In this document: in pieces, positions 27,494 through 36,041 of the stretch | How the letters are laid out: each line of letters begins with the position of its first letter | Numbering within the stretch: the first letter of the stretch is position 1 | Assembly (NCBI RefSeq): GCF_036997615.1 | Contig: NZ_JAWLQA010000008.1 | Length of the DNA stretch: 64,000 nucleotides | Direction: 5' to 3' (one strand) | From: Brachyspira sp949287565 | GTDB taxonomy: Bacteria; Spirochaetota; Brachyspiria; Brachyspirales; Brachyspiraceae | Notes under the pieces: generated by a model | The model's database searches: none | What the model saw: only the letters and a program-made list of their open reading frames with translations | What the model was told of the DNA's origin: nothing | Program-made: the position numbers and the translations under genes

Positions 27494-29119
27494 TTAATTT
27501 TCATCTAAATAAGCATAGAAGAACTTGTGGAATCCTAATGGATTATATACAACATCTTTTAATTTAGGATTAACAAGTAAAGGCTCTGTGAAGAAATAAA
27601 GCGGTATAGCTCCCATATCTTCTTCTATAAGTATTCTTTCTGCTTCATGCATAGCCTGCATTCTTATATTATTATCATCTGTAGACATAGCCTGTCCTAT
27701 AAGCTCATCATATCTTTTATTGCTGTATCCGCCATTGTTTTGAGTATTATAACTAGTAAATAAACTCATCATTGACATAGGATCAGAATAATCTGCAGAC
27801 CAATAAAGTCTTCCTATCATGAAATTCTTTTCTAATAAAGTTTGTCCAAGCAAAGCATTGTCTATTTGGGTGATAGTAGAATCTATATTAAGATGCTCTT
27901 TCCACATTTGCTGTACTGCTTCAAATATTTCTACATGGTTTCCCGGATCTGTTTTAAATTCTATAACAGGAAAACCTTCTCCATTAGGATATCCAGCATC
28001 AGCTAAAAGTTTCTTAGCCATTTCTATATTTTTAACATATCCCTCTTTTGATATATCATAAAAATCTCCGCCGTTGATTCTAAAATCACCATTAACATCA
28101 TTAACAGCATAAGGCACCCAACCGCCTGCAGGTTTTTGTCCGCCTTTAGTAACTTGTTCAACTATGTAATTTCTATCTATAGCAAGCGATAATGCTTTTC
28201 TTACTCTAGGATCTTTTAAGTATTGATTAGTAACATTGATAGGATAATAATATGTAGCTATAAGAGGCTTAATCTGTATTAATCCCTCTTCTGTAAGTGT
28301 AGGTATATCCTTTTGAGGAGGTTCATAAGCCATATGTAAAGAACCATCTTTTATTCCGGCAACAGCAGCAGCTCCATTTTGCATAAATACGAATGTTATC
28401 TTTTCTGCCACTATTGTATCAGCATTCCAATAATTAGGATTTTTTACCATTATTATATTTTCATCTATATTTCTTTCAGACATAACATAAGGTCCATTAC
28501 CTATATAAGTTTCAGGGCTTAATGTCCACTTATCTCCATACTGCTCTATTATATCTTTTCTTAAAGGTGAGAATGTAGGGAAAGCAATTACTTCCAAAAA
28601 ATATGCTGTAGGTGCTTCTAACTCTACAACCAATGTATGATCATCAAGAGCTTTTATTCCTAATGCTTCAACAGGTAATTCTCCTCTTGTAATAGCCATA
28701 GCATTTTTTACAGGTTCATGCTGATAACTATATTCGCTTGCCACTTTAGGATCAACCTGTCTTTGCCAGCTGTATACAAAATCTTCAGCAACAACAGGTT
28801 TTCCGTCTGACCAAGTAGAATTAGTTCTCAAGAAAAATGTATAAGTTTTTCCATCTTCACTAATTTCCCAACTCTCAGCTACACCTGGAACTATTTTATT
28901 ATCTCTATCTCTTACTGTTAATCCTTCAAATACATGAGATATATAAATTACACCGTATATTTGAGCATTCAAACTAGGGTCTATAGTTTTCGGTTCAACA
29001 CTTAAATTTACGATTATTACTTGATCATTAGTATTTCCTTTTTTGGAGCAAGAAGCTGCGAATAAAAGCACAAGACAAATACCAATGAAAAAAGATATGA
29101 AAATCTTTCTACTTTTCAT
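27494..29119 (-). CDS. oppA: Oligopeptide ABC transporter substrate-binding lipoprotein
   Basis: 541 residues from ATG 29119, chosen because GGAG lies 7 nt upstream and it gives an ideal lipoprotein signal (MKSRKIFISFFIGICLVLLF, lipobox AASC). The ORF can be read 21 codons further upstream from a TTG with no ribosome site. The body matches the family 5 extracellular solute-binding proteins: VNLSVEPKTIDPSLNAQIYG, YTFFLRTNSTWSDGKPVVAED and YIGNGPYVM. It delivers peptides to an Opp/Dpp permease. No permease or ATPase gene is adjacent, so this is an orphan binding protein that must use a transporter encoded elsewhere. Confidence 0.9.
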   Translation of the reverse strand: MKSRKIFISFFIGICLVLLFAASCSKKGNTNDQVIIVNLSVEPKTIDPSLNAQIYGVIYISHVFEGLTVRDRDNKIVPGVAESWEISEDGKTYTFFLRTNSTWSDGKPVVAEDFVYSWQRQVDPKVASEYSYQHEPVKNAMAITRGELPVEALGIKALDDHTLVVELEAPTAYFLEVIAFPTFSPLRKDIIEQYGDKWTLSPETYIGNGPYVMSERNIDENIIMVKNPNYWNADTIVAEKITFVFMQNGAAAVAGIKDGSLHMAYEPPQKDIPTLTEEGLIQIKPLIATYYYPINVTNQYLKDPRVRKALSLAIDRNYIVEQVTKGGQKPAGGWVPYAVNDVNGDFRINGGDFYDISKEGYVKNIEMAKKLLADAGYPNGEGFPVIEFKTDPGNHVEIFEAVQQMWKEHLNIDSTITQIDNALLGQTLLEKNFMIGRLYWSADYSDPMSMMSLFTSYNTQNNGGYSNKRYDELIGQAMSTDDNNIRMQAMHEAERILIEEDMGAIPLYFFTEPLLVNPKLKDVVYNPLGFHKFFYAYLDEN

Positions 29120-29214
29120 AATTGACTCCATTAAAATTAAACTTAGTAAATTAATTTTATATAATTTTACAAACTTAGTCAATCAAAAAAAAATAGAAAA
29201 AATTCTTACTAAAA

Positions 29215-30203
29215 TTAAATATTTTTTATTTGATTTATACATTTTCCTGTATTTTTAAACTCAAAAATATTATCAATAGAAATACTTACCATATTAAGTA
29301 ATGCCTCATCTGTATAAAATGCGGAGTTATTATAACATTATCCATTTTGAATAATTCCTCAATAATTTCATCTTTTAAAACTATATCTTTTATATCTTTA
29401 TTAACATATTCTATCTCATTAGAATATACGTCTAAAGCAGCCCCGCCTATATGTCCGCTTTTTAAACCATCAAGCAAATCTTTATTATTAACTATTCCTC
29501 CCCTGCTCACATTAATAATATATACACCTTTTTTCATTTTATTTATAGAATCTTTGCAAATCATATTTTCAGTTTCTTTACTATATGGTATATGATATAT
29601 TATAACATCACTATTTTTATATAATTCATCTAAACTAATATACTTTGCATATTGTTTTATTTCTTCTTTTTCCGTTCTTGAATATACAAATATATTTTTA
29701 GGCGAAAATCCTTTAAGATGTTTTACAGTTAAAGAACCTATTCTGCCTGTACCTATAACTCCAATATTTAAATTTCTAATCTCTTTTGCAACAAGCCCCG
29801 TTCTTATATAATTTCTATTGTAGCCATTTATAAGTAAATTATTATAATTCTTAATAAGAGATAACAAAGAAATAACAGTAAACTCGCTCACGGAATTAGG
29901 AAAGTATGAAGGTACATTTGCTATTTTTATTCCTATTTTGTTTGCATAATCAATATCTATATTATCATAGCCAACTGATCTGGTACTCATATATTTCACG
30001 CCGTATTCTTTTAATTTATCAAGAACTTTATCAGTAATAGCATCTCTTGCATTGAAAACTACAGAATCAAAACCTTCTGCATCTTTGACATTATCAATAT
30101 TTAAATGATGTTTATACAATGTAAATTTTGTATTATATTTTTTCTCCATTAATTTAAAAAATTCTGCTTCATCATCTAAAAATGAATATACAGCTATACT
30201 CAT
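29215..30203 (-). pseudogene. D-lactate dehydrogenase-type 2-hydroxyacid dehydrogenase, C-terminal frameshift
   Basis: From ATG 30203 (AAAGGAAA upstream; MSIAVYSFLDDEAEFF) the protein follows the NAD-dependent D-lactate/2-hydroxyacid dehydrogenase family: STRSVGYDNIDIDYA, IGVIGTGRIGSLTVKHL, NVSRGGIVNNKDLLDGL and NVIITPHF with the catalytic His. In the ORF frame it then stops at 29286 after the unfamily-like tail IQMRHYLIW. In the shifted frame the sequence resumes as YTDEALLNMVSISIDNIFEF and ends at 29215 in KCINQIKNI, the normal D-LDH C-terminus. Family members usually have PHxAFYTDEAL, so about 7 nt appear lost near 29314-29318. The catalytic residues remain, so residual activity cannot be excluded. 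An assembly error is the alternative. Confidence 0.8.
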
Positions 30204-30302
30204 AATTATTTCCTTTAATATTAAAAAATAATAATTTAGTAAATATAGAAAACTTATAGAAAAAGCCAAAATTAATAATGTTAATTAATAATTTATTATA
30301 AA

Positions 30303-31334
30303 TCAAGTTTGAAAGAAAAATACATATACTATAGCTATAAATACAAATATTATAATAGCACCGAGTCCAAACATAATCAATTTAAATGTATTAACTCTAT
30401 CAAATATTCTTTCAAATATACTTTTATTTTCAGTATTATCATTAGTAGGTTCAACATATAAATCGTTTTCAGGATTAAATAATTTTAATTTAATAGGTTC
30501 AATTTCTTCTATTAAACAGCAATATCCATCTATTAATTTTAATAAAATCTTAATTGATTTTTCTTCTACTGTTTTTTCTAAAACTTCAGCAGGAACTAAG
30601 TATTTAGAATATTTATATTTTTTTCCTTTAAGCTCAAGATATATTATATTTTCTTCTACTGTATTAGAATTAATAGTAACTATAACCTTATCACCAGGAA
30701 CTATATCATTTATAGATTTACCTGCTATAGGATCAACTACAAATGATGCACTAATGAGTTTATAAGTAGGATGCTGAACATCTTCAGATAATCCGTTTTC
30801 AGAATTAGTACCATCTCCAGTGTTTTGATATGCAGCATGCATAGAATCTGTAGCTTCCATTTCTTTATTAACATTTTCTATAGTCGTACGTACAGCATTA
30901 ATATCTATAATACTGCTGTTTATATCAAATGTACCTATATGAAAATCCATAAATCTATTCATAGTACTTGCAAATATATCAATAATGGAAATACTATTAT
31001 TATTGCTTTGATATATTATAATATTATTTATATTTCTATCTTCATTAAATATATTTGAAATAAGTTCGTTAAATTTATCAAAATATTGATTTTTTTCATT
31101 GTTTAATTTATTGTAAATTTTTATATGTTTGTATAATTCCAATAAATCAGTGTAAGCATTTAAAAAAGTTAAAAGTTTTTTATCATCTGATATAACAAAT
31201 GCAATATCTATCAAACTGCTATTATATTTATCTATAAAGAAAAGAAGATATATATATTTGTTTAAATCAGTATATTCGGCTAATATTTTAATAGCTAATA
31301 CTTCATCATTTGGACTTATTTTTTGCTGTGACAT
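30303..31334 (-). CDS. Tail-anchored protein of unknown function
   Basis: 343 residues. The N-terminal 150 residues are helical and Ile/Asn-rich. A central segment (about 190-290) has a beta-rich pattern (ASFVVDPIAGKSINDIVPGD then KVIVTI) suggesting a small barrel-type domain. The C-terminus ends in one membrane helix (IMFGLGAIIIFVFIAIVYVF) right before the stop. There is no signal peptide, so the bulk should face the cytosol. I do not recognise the family. It stands alone, divergent from the YfgM-like TPR gene. Confidence 0.6.
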   Translation of the reverse strand: MSQQKISPNDEVLAIKILAEYTDLNKYIYLLFFIDKYNSSLIDIAFVISDDKKLLTFLNAYTDLLELYKHIKIYNKLNNEKNQYFDKFNELISNIFNEDRNINNIIIYQSNNNSISIIDIFASTMNRFMDFHIGTFDINSSIIDINAVRTTIENVNKEMEATDSMHAAYQNTGDGTNSENGLSEDVQHPTYKLISASFVVDPIAGKSINDIVPGDKVIVTINSNTVEENIIYLELKGKKYKYSKYLVPAEVLEKTVEEKSIKILLKLIDGYCCLIEEIEPIKLKLFNPENDLYVEPTNDNTENKSIFERIFDRVNTFKLIMFGLGAIIIFVFIAIVYVFFFQT

Positions 31335-31520
31335 AAATTTATACCTATCATCAAAAATTCTAGCCGTTATTATATCATAAGTAATATAATAAACAATACC
31401 AAAACATCATCATATCAAAAAATAATTATTAAAATAAATACTTGATTTTTTTATGTTTAATTATTATAATTGCTTATTCTAAATTAACAAATTTTATCAA
31501 TAGATTTTAAGAGGATTTTT

Positions 31521-32213
31521 ATGTCTGAAAATACAAATAAATTGCAAAAAAATGCTGAATTAATATTCACATACATATATAACAATAGAATAATATTTAT
31601 ATCAGGATTTGTTTTAATAGTAGTAATAATAGCTGGAATTCTGCTTTATAGAGCAAATATAGAAAGCCAAGATGCTGCTAGTAATGTAGAATTTGAATCT
31701 GCATTAGCTTTATATAATGTATATCAAAATGCACAATTACCGCCGGAACAATTAAATGATCCAGCATTAATAATAGATATTACTTCAAGATTTCAAAAAG
31801 TATACGGTGCTGCTAAAGGCAATAATCTTAAATTGAGAAGTGCTTATGCATTAGGATGTGTTTATTATGATATAAATAATTATAAAGAAGCTGAAAAATA
31901 TTATCAGGAAGTGGCAAATTCTAGAGGATTTTATTTACAGGAAACAGCAATGTATAATTTAGCTAATACACAAATAGGTTTAAGTAATTATACTCAGGCT
32001 GCATCTACTTTGGAAAACTTTATAAAAGCATACCCTAAAAGCTATTTGCTTCCTCAGGCAACTTTAACATTATCTGATGTTTATCTAGCACAAAATGACA
32101 GAACAAAAGCATTAAATACATTAAAATCTTGGACAACTAAAAACACAAATAATGTTGAATATCTTTCTTTGTTTAGAGAAACTATCTCATTAATAGAAAA
32201 TAATGTTTACTAA
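31521..32213 (+). CDS. Membrane-anchored TPR protein (YfgM/DUF2133-like)
   Basis: 230 residues: a short cytosolic start, one membrane helix (IIFISGFVLIVVIIAGILLY, about 29-48), then an external helical domain with TPR-like units (NNYKEAEKYYQEVANSRGFY, SNYTQAASTLENFIKAYPKS). YfgM-type proteins act as ancillary periplasmic chaperones linked to the Sec translocon. It starts behind AAGAGGA, and the XPB helicase gene follows 42 nt later. Confidence 0.75.
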   Translation: MSENTNKLQKNAELIFTYIYNNRIIFISGFVLIVVIIAGILLYRANIESQDAASNVEFESALALYNVYQNAQLPPEQLNDPALIIDITSRFQKVYGAAKGNNLKLRSAYALGCVYYDINNYKEAEKYYQEVANSRGFYLQETAMYNLANTQIGLSNYTQAASTLENFIKAYPKSYLLPQATLTLSDVYLAQNDRTKALNTLKSWTTKNTNNVEYLSLFRETISLIENNVY

Positions 32214-32255
32214 TAAAATTATTCATTATTAAATATTGTAAGTAAGGAAAAAAAA

Positions 32256-33950
32256 TTGAATAAGAATGCTCCTCTCATAGTTCAGGGCGATGGTACTATT
32301 CTATTAGATGTAAGTACTAAACATTTCGAAGAAATTAGAAATTTCATGTTGGTATTTGCTGAATTAGTAAAAAGCCCAGAATATATACATACATATAGAA
32401 TAACATTAGTGTCTTTGTGGAATGCTGCTAGTTTAAATTATACATCAGAGCAGATACTTAGTTTTTTGAAAAAGTATACATCTTATGAAATTCCTAAAAA
32501 TATAGTAAAGCAGATTGAAACTAGTATAGAAAAATACGGAAGAATAAAAATAATAAAAGAAGATGATAAATACTATCTTATAAGCGAAGACAAAAATATT
32601 ATAGATGAAATTCTGCATTATAAATTGATGATTAAATATATAAAATCACAAATTAATCCAAACAAATTGGAAATAGATGCTACATACAGAGGACATATAA
32701 AACTTGCACTTATAAATATAGGATACCCTGTTCAGGATTTAGCCGGATATAAAACAGGCGAAGAATATCATTTTCATATGAGAGATAAATTAGCATCAAG
32801 CGGAGATGATTTTGCTTTAAGAGATTATCAAAAAAATTCTGTAGATGCTTTCTATGCTGATGGAAAACCTGAAGGAGGTGCAGGAGTTATAGCTCTTCCA
32901 TGCGGTACTGGTAAAACTGTTGTAGGAATTGCAGCAATGCATAAAACTCAAACAAAAACTCTTATAATAGTTACAGGTGTTACAGCATGCCGTCAATGGA
33001 GAGATGAAATATTGGATAAAACAGATATTCCTCCTGAAGATATAGGCGAATACAATGGACTCAATAAAGAAATAAAGCCTATAACAATAGCCACATACAA
33101 AATACTTACATATAGAAAAAATAAAGAATCTCCATTCGTGCATTTTGAATTATTCTTTCAACATAATTGGGGATTAATAATATACGATGAAGTGCATTTG
33201 CTTCCCGCCCCTATAATAAAACTTACTAGCGAAATTCAAAGTATGAGAAGATTGGGGCTTACTGCTACTTTGGTAAGAGAAGACGGACTTGAAAAAGATG
33301 TATTCTGTCTTATAGGGCCTAAAAAATTCGATATACCTTGGCGTGAATTGGAAGAAAAGAAATTTATAGCTGAAGCGTACTGTTATGATATAAGAATACC
33401 ATTAGATGATTCTCATAGATCTGATTATGTTGTATCCAGCGACAAAGTGAAATTTAGAATAGCAAGTGAAAATGTATTTAAATATACAATAGTGAAAAAA
33501 ATCATAGAAAAGCTTGAAGGTAAAAATATCCTTATAATAGGTCAGTATCTAGATCAATTAAATGAGATGAAAAAAAGAACAGGATATACAATAATCACAG
33601 GAAAAACTCCTCAAAGCGAAAGAGATATCATATACAAAAAATTCAAAACTGGTGAAATAAAAATACTTATAGTAAGTAAAGTTGCCAACTTAGCTGTTGA
33701 CTTGCCTGATGCTAATGTTTTAATACAGATTTCTGGAACTTTCGGTTCAAGACAAGAAGAAGCACAGAGATTAGGAAGGGTTCTTCGTCCTAAAAAAGGT
33801 GAAAATAAAAGTTACTTCTTTTCAATCATAACTACAGATACTAAAGAAGAAGATTTTGCTCATAAAAGACAATTATTTTTAACAGAACAAGGATATCATT
33901 ACGAATTATTAGATAAAGATTCATTTGAAGAATTGGAATTTAATAATTAA
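32256..33950 (+). CDS. XPB/Rad25-type superfamily 2 DNA helicase
   Basis: 564 residues from a TTG start supported by TAAGGAAA. The N-terminal 190 residues resemble the helicase-associated domain of bacterial XPB. The motor has Walker A LPCGTGKTVVGIA near residue 215, the Walker B box YDEVHLL near 311, and LGLTATLVREDG near 333, whose RED triplet is the XPB-specific motif. The second RecA domain contains EAQRLGRVLRPKKG (motif VI). XPB helicases unwind DNA 3' to 5' in repair or transcription. Bacterial XPB is found patchily, including in spirochaetes. Confidence 0.88.
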   Translation: MNKNAPLIVQGDGTILLDVSTKHFEEIRNFMLVFAELVKSPEYIHTYRITLVSLWNAASLNYTSEQILSFLKKYTSYEIPKNIVKQIETSIEKYGRIKIIKEDDKYYLISEDKNIIDEILHYKLMIKYIKSQINPNKLEIDATYRGHIKLALINIGYPVQDLAGYKTGEEYHFHMRDKLASSGDDFALRDYQKNSVDAFYADGKPEGGAGVIALPCGTGKTVVGIAAMHKTQTKTLIIVTGVTACRQWRDEILDKTDIPPEDIGEYNGLNKEIKPITIATYKILTYRKNKESPFVHFELFFQHNWGLIIYDEVHLLPAPIIKLTSEIQSMRRLGLTATLVREDGLEKDVFCLIGPKKFDIPWRELEEKKFIAEAYCYDIRIPLDDSHRSDYVVSSDKVKFRIASENVFKYTIVKKIIEKLEGKNILIIGQYLDQLNEMKKRTGYTIITGKTPQSERDIIYKKFKTGEIKILIVSKVANLAVDLPDANVLIQISGTFGSRQEEAQRLGRVLRPKKGENKSYFFSIITTDTKEEDFAHKRQLFLTEQGYHYELLDKDSFEELEFNN

Positions 33951-34000
33951 AAAAGTTTAACGAATAGAAATAATATAAAATAATATATTCGTTAAACTTT
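33951..34000 (-). terminator. Convergent terminator between the XPB helicase and EIIB genes
   Basis: A perfect 15-bp inverted repeat (AAAGTTTAACGAATA and its complement, 33952-33966 with 33986-34000). On the minus strand it is followed by a T run, so it best serves the EIIB gene, but it can act in both directions as it lies between converging genes. Confidence 0.85.
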
Positions 34001-34014
34001 ATAAATGATAATTA

Positions 34015-34272
34015 TTATAGAGTTGTTACTCCTAATTTTACCATTTCATCATAAACATTTTTAACATTTTTACCTAAAACTACTTGGTATTGTCCTGAAT
34101 TATAGAAAACACCTGTTACACCTTCTATTTTTTCAACTTCGGCATCTTTAATTTGTTCTCTATTTTTTACAATGAATCTTAATCTTGTAGCACAAAAACT
34201 AAGAGATTCTATATTATCTTTTCCTACTTTTGATAATATATCTTCTGCTATTTTTTTATAATTTAGTTCCAT
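34015..34272 (-). CDS. Stand-alone PTS EIIB domain (glucose/sucrose family)
   Basis: 85 residues forming one complete EIIB domain: AEDILSKVGKDNIESLSFCA then TRLRF, with the phosphorylated Cys27 in CATRLR, and GVTGVFYNSGQYQVVLG. Normally this domain is fused to EIIC and sometimes EIIA. Here it stands alone, with AGAGG upstream and its own terminator, and no EIIC or EIIA gene nearby. It may pair with an EIIC encoded elsewhere or serve a regulatory phosphotransfer role (inference). Confidence 0.88.
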   Translation of the reverse strand: MELNYKKIAEDILSKVGKDNIESLSFCATRLRFIVKNREQIKDAEVEKIEGVTGVFYNSGQYQVVLGKNVKNVYDEMVKLGVTTL

Positions 34273-34433
34273 ACAAAACCTCTGTATATTTTAATATATT
34301 TTAGTTCATTAATTATATATCCTTTTAATATATTTACAATCAATATATTAAAATTAGTTTATTAAAAAATTAAGAAAATAAATCATTTAATCTTAAATAA
34401 AAATTATAAACGAATCTTTTGAAATATAATGAA

Positions 34434-35597
34434 TTAAATCTCTGATGAAAAATCTTCTTCAAGTTTTTTTCTTAATCTTACAATTCTTCTATTTTTATCT
34501 TTTGCAATAAGATCATATATTTCTTTGACATTATCTTTTGTTATAGTTATATAATCTTCTTTAGGATAAAATGCTTGCATATATATTTTAAGTCTTGTAT
34601 GCAATTTATTTTCATCATCACAAATTAAAGTTATATCTTTTAATTTATCTAAATTCCAATGTTCTAAAGATTCATAATGATCAAACTTTTCTGCATATTT
34701 AAACATAAACTCTATATTAGTTACTTTCTTTGTATTCCATTTATCAAGGGGCTGATTAAAACTTTCTGCTGAAAGAAACATACAGCTCATATAGTTTACA
34801 TTAGATACATTCCAGCTATTTAAAGGCTGATCAAATTTTTTACAATCATCAAACATTCTACACATATTTTCAACATTAGAAGTATCCCATTTATCTAAAG
34901 GCTGATTAAAATTCTCACAACCATTAAACAAATCTTCCATATTTCTTACATTGGATACGTCCCAGTCATTAAGAGGATGATTAAAAAATTTACAATAACT
35001 AAACATATTTGATAAATCTTCAACTTTACTAATATTCCAATTATTTAAAGGCTGATTAAAGTTTTTTGCCAGATTAAACATAAATGACATATCTTCAACA
35101 TTAGAAGTATACCATTTATCCAAAGGCTGATTAAAACTTTCTCCTAGCTTAAACATACCTCTCATATCTTTTACTTTAGATACATTCCAATCATTTAAAG
35201 GCTGATTAAAGTTTTTTGCTAGATTAAACATAAATGACATATATTCAACATTAGAAGTGTCCCACTTATCTAAAGGCTGATCAAAATTAGAACAATAAGC
35301 GAACATATTATTCATACTTTTCACTTTGGATACATTCCAATTACTTAAATCATGATCAAAATCTATATTTGAGTATCTTACCATTGCATTATATCCCATA
35401 TAAGCAAACATCATATCCATATTAGTAACATTAGAAACGTCCCAATCTTCTATGCCTTCAAAATCTTTTCTTTTACTTTCATAAAAAAGTTTACTCATAT
35501 CAGTTATAAGGATTGTATCAACACAATCAAGCTTTATACCGTCTTTAAATACTAATTCTTTTAATTCTTCTTTTGTAGCTGGTTTGTATTTTTTCAT
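34434..35597 (-). CDS. DUF285-repeat protein, short paralogue lacking the DUF4132 module
   Basis: 387 residues. The N-terminal 45 residues (MKKYKPATKEELKELVFKDG...) are shared with the four downstream-numbered paralogues. Ten DUF285 units of 25 residues (FNQPLDKWDTSNVENMxxMF pattern) and a degenerate eleventh follow. A linker ending in LRKKLEEDFSSEI then stops exactly where the longer copies continue with SSELSFV into the DUF4132 module. No signal peptide is present, so the usual automatic name, BspA-family surface protein, is doubtful. AAGGAT lies before the ATG. 163 nt are identical to the next paralogue. It may be a decoy, a partner or a decayed copy. Confidence 0.8.
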   Translation of the reverse strand: MKKYKPATKEELKELVFKDGIKLDCVDTILITDMSKLFYESKRKDFEGIEDWDVSNVTNMDMMFAYMGYNAMVRYSNIDFDHDLSNWNVSKVKSMNNMFAYCSNFDQPLDKWDTSNVEYMSFMFNLAKNFNQPLNDWNVSKVKDMRGMFKLGESFNQPLDKWYTSNVEDMSFMFNLAKNFNQPLNNWNISKVEDLSNMFSYCKFFNHPLNDWDVSNVRNMEDLFNGCENFNQPLDKWDTSNVENMCRMFDDCKKFDQPLNSWNVSNVNYMSCMFLSAESFNQPLDKWNTKKVTNIEFMFKYAEKFDHYESLEHWNLDKLKDITLICDDENKLHTRLKIYMQAFYPKEDYITITKDNVKEIYDLIAKDKNRRIVRLRKKLEEDFSSEI

Positions 35598-35630
35598 AAA
35601 TTAATCCTTATTTTAATTATGTACATTATA

Positions 35631-35962
35631 TATACCTAAACAATTATATTTAGTCAATTTTAGTTCTTTCAATTTTACTGTTTGTGGGGGCTAGCCCACA
35701 TACCCCAGTTCTTTTACCGAGTAGGTACCTTTCGGTATTGGTATAAGGCGAAGCCCGCCTGCGGCGAGAACCAAAAAAACTGCATTTTTAGTATAAATCT
35801 AGATTATACCTTACATTTAATACATATATTTCAAATATAAAGTTATAGCAATTGCGTTTTCGCGAAGCGTGCCTGTGGCAGCAACTTTTTTGTGCGGCAA
35901 AAAAGTTGATAATAATTATATAATGTGCAGTAGTCGGCAAAATGAAATAGTTTCAGTATATA
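35631..35962 (-). repeat. Intergenic modular repeat, copy B
   Basis: About 330 bp in the orientation opposite to copies C, D, F and G. It has the hairpin CAACTTTTTTG-TGCGG-CAAAAAAGTTG and the segment ATAATGTGCAGTAGTCGGCAA, also present as its complement in copy D. A GC-rich cassette CGCGAAGCGTGCCTGTGGCA at 35861-35880 and another, GCGAAGCCCGCCTGCGGCGA at 35750-35770, are inserted where plainer copies have only A/T. The gap from 35598 to 36041 holds this element and the terminator below, and no gene. Confidence 0.75.
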
Positions 35963-35991
35963 TAAAATTAATTACATATTTTATTATTCTT

Positions 35992-36026
35992 AAAAAGAGC
36001 AGATAACAAAAAATGATATCTACTCT
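35992..36026 (-). terminator. Rho-independent terminator of the second DUF285 gene
   Basis: On the minus strand AGAGTAGATA pairs with TATCTGCTCT (one U-G), followed by TTTTT. It begins 16 nt after the stop codon of the gene at 36042-38630. Confidence 0.8.
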
Positions 36027-36041
36027 ATTATTCATATACAA

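Noticed and set aside
31335..31520. Possible small RNA between the tail-anchored and YfgM-like genes
   Set aside because: The region is A/T-rich and divergent; no hairpin with a T run or other specific signal is present.
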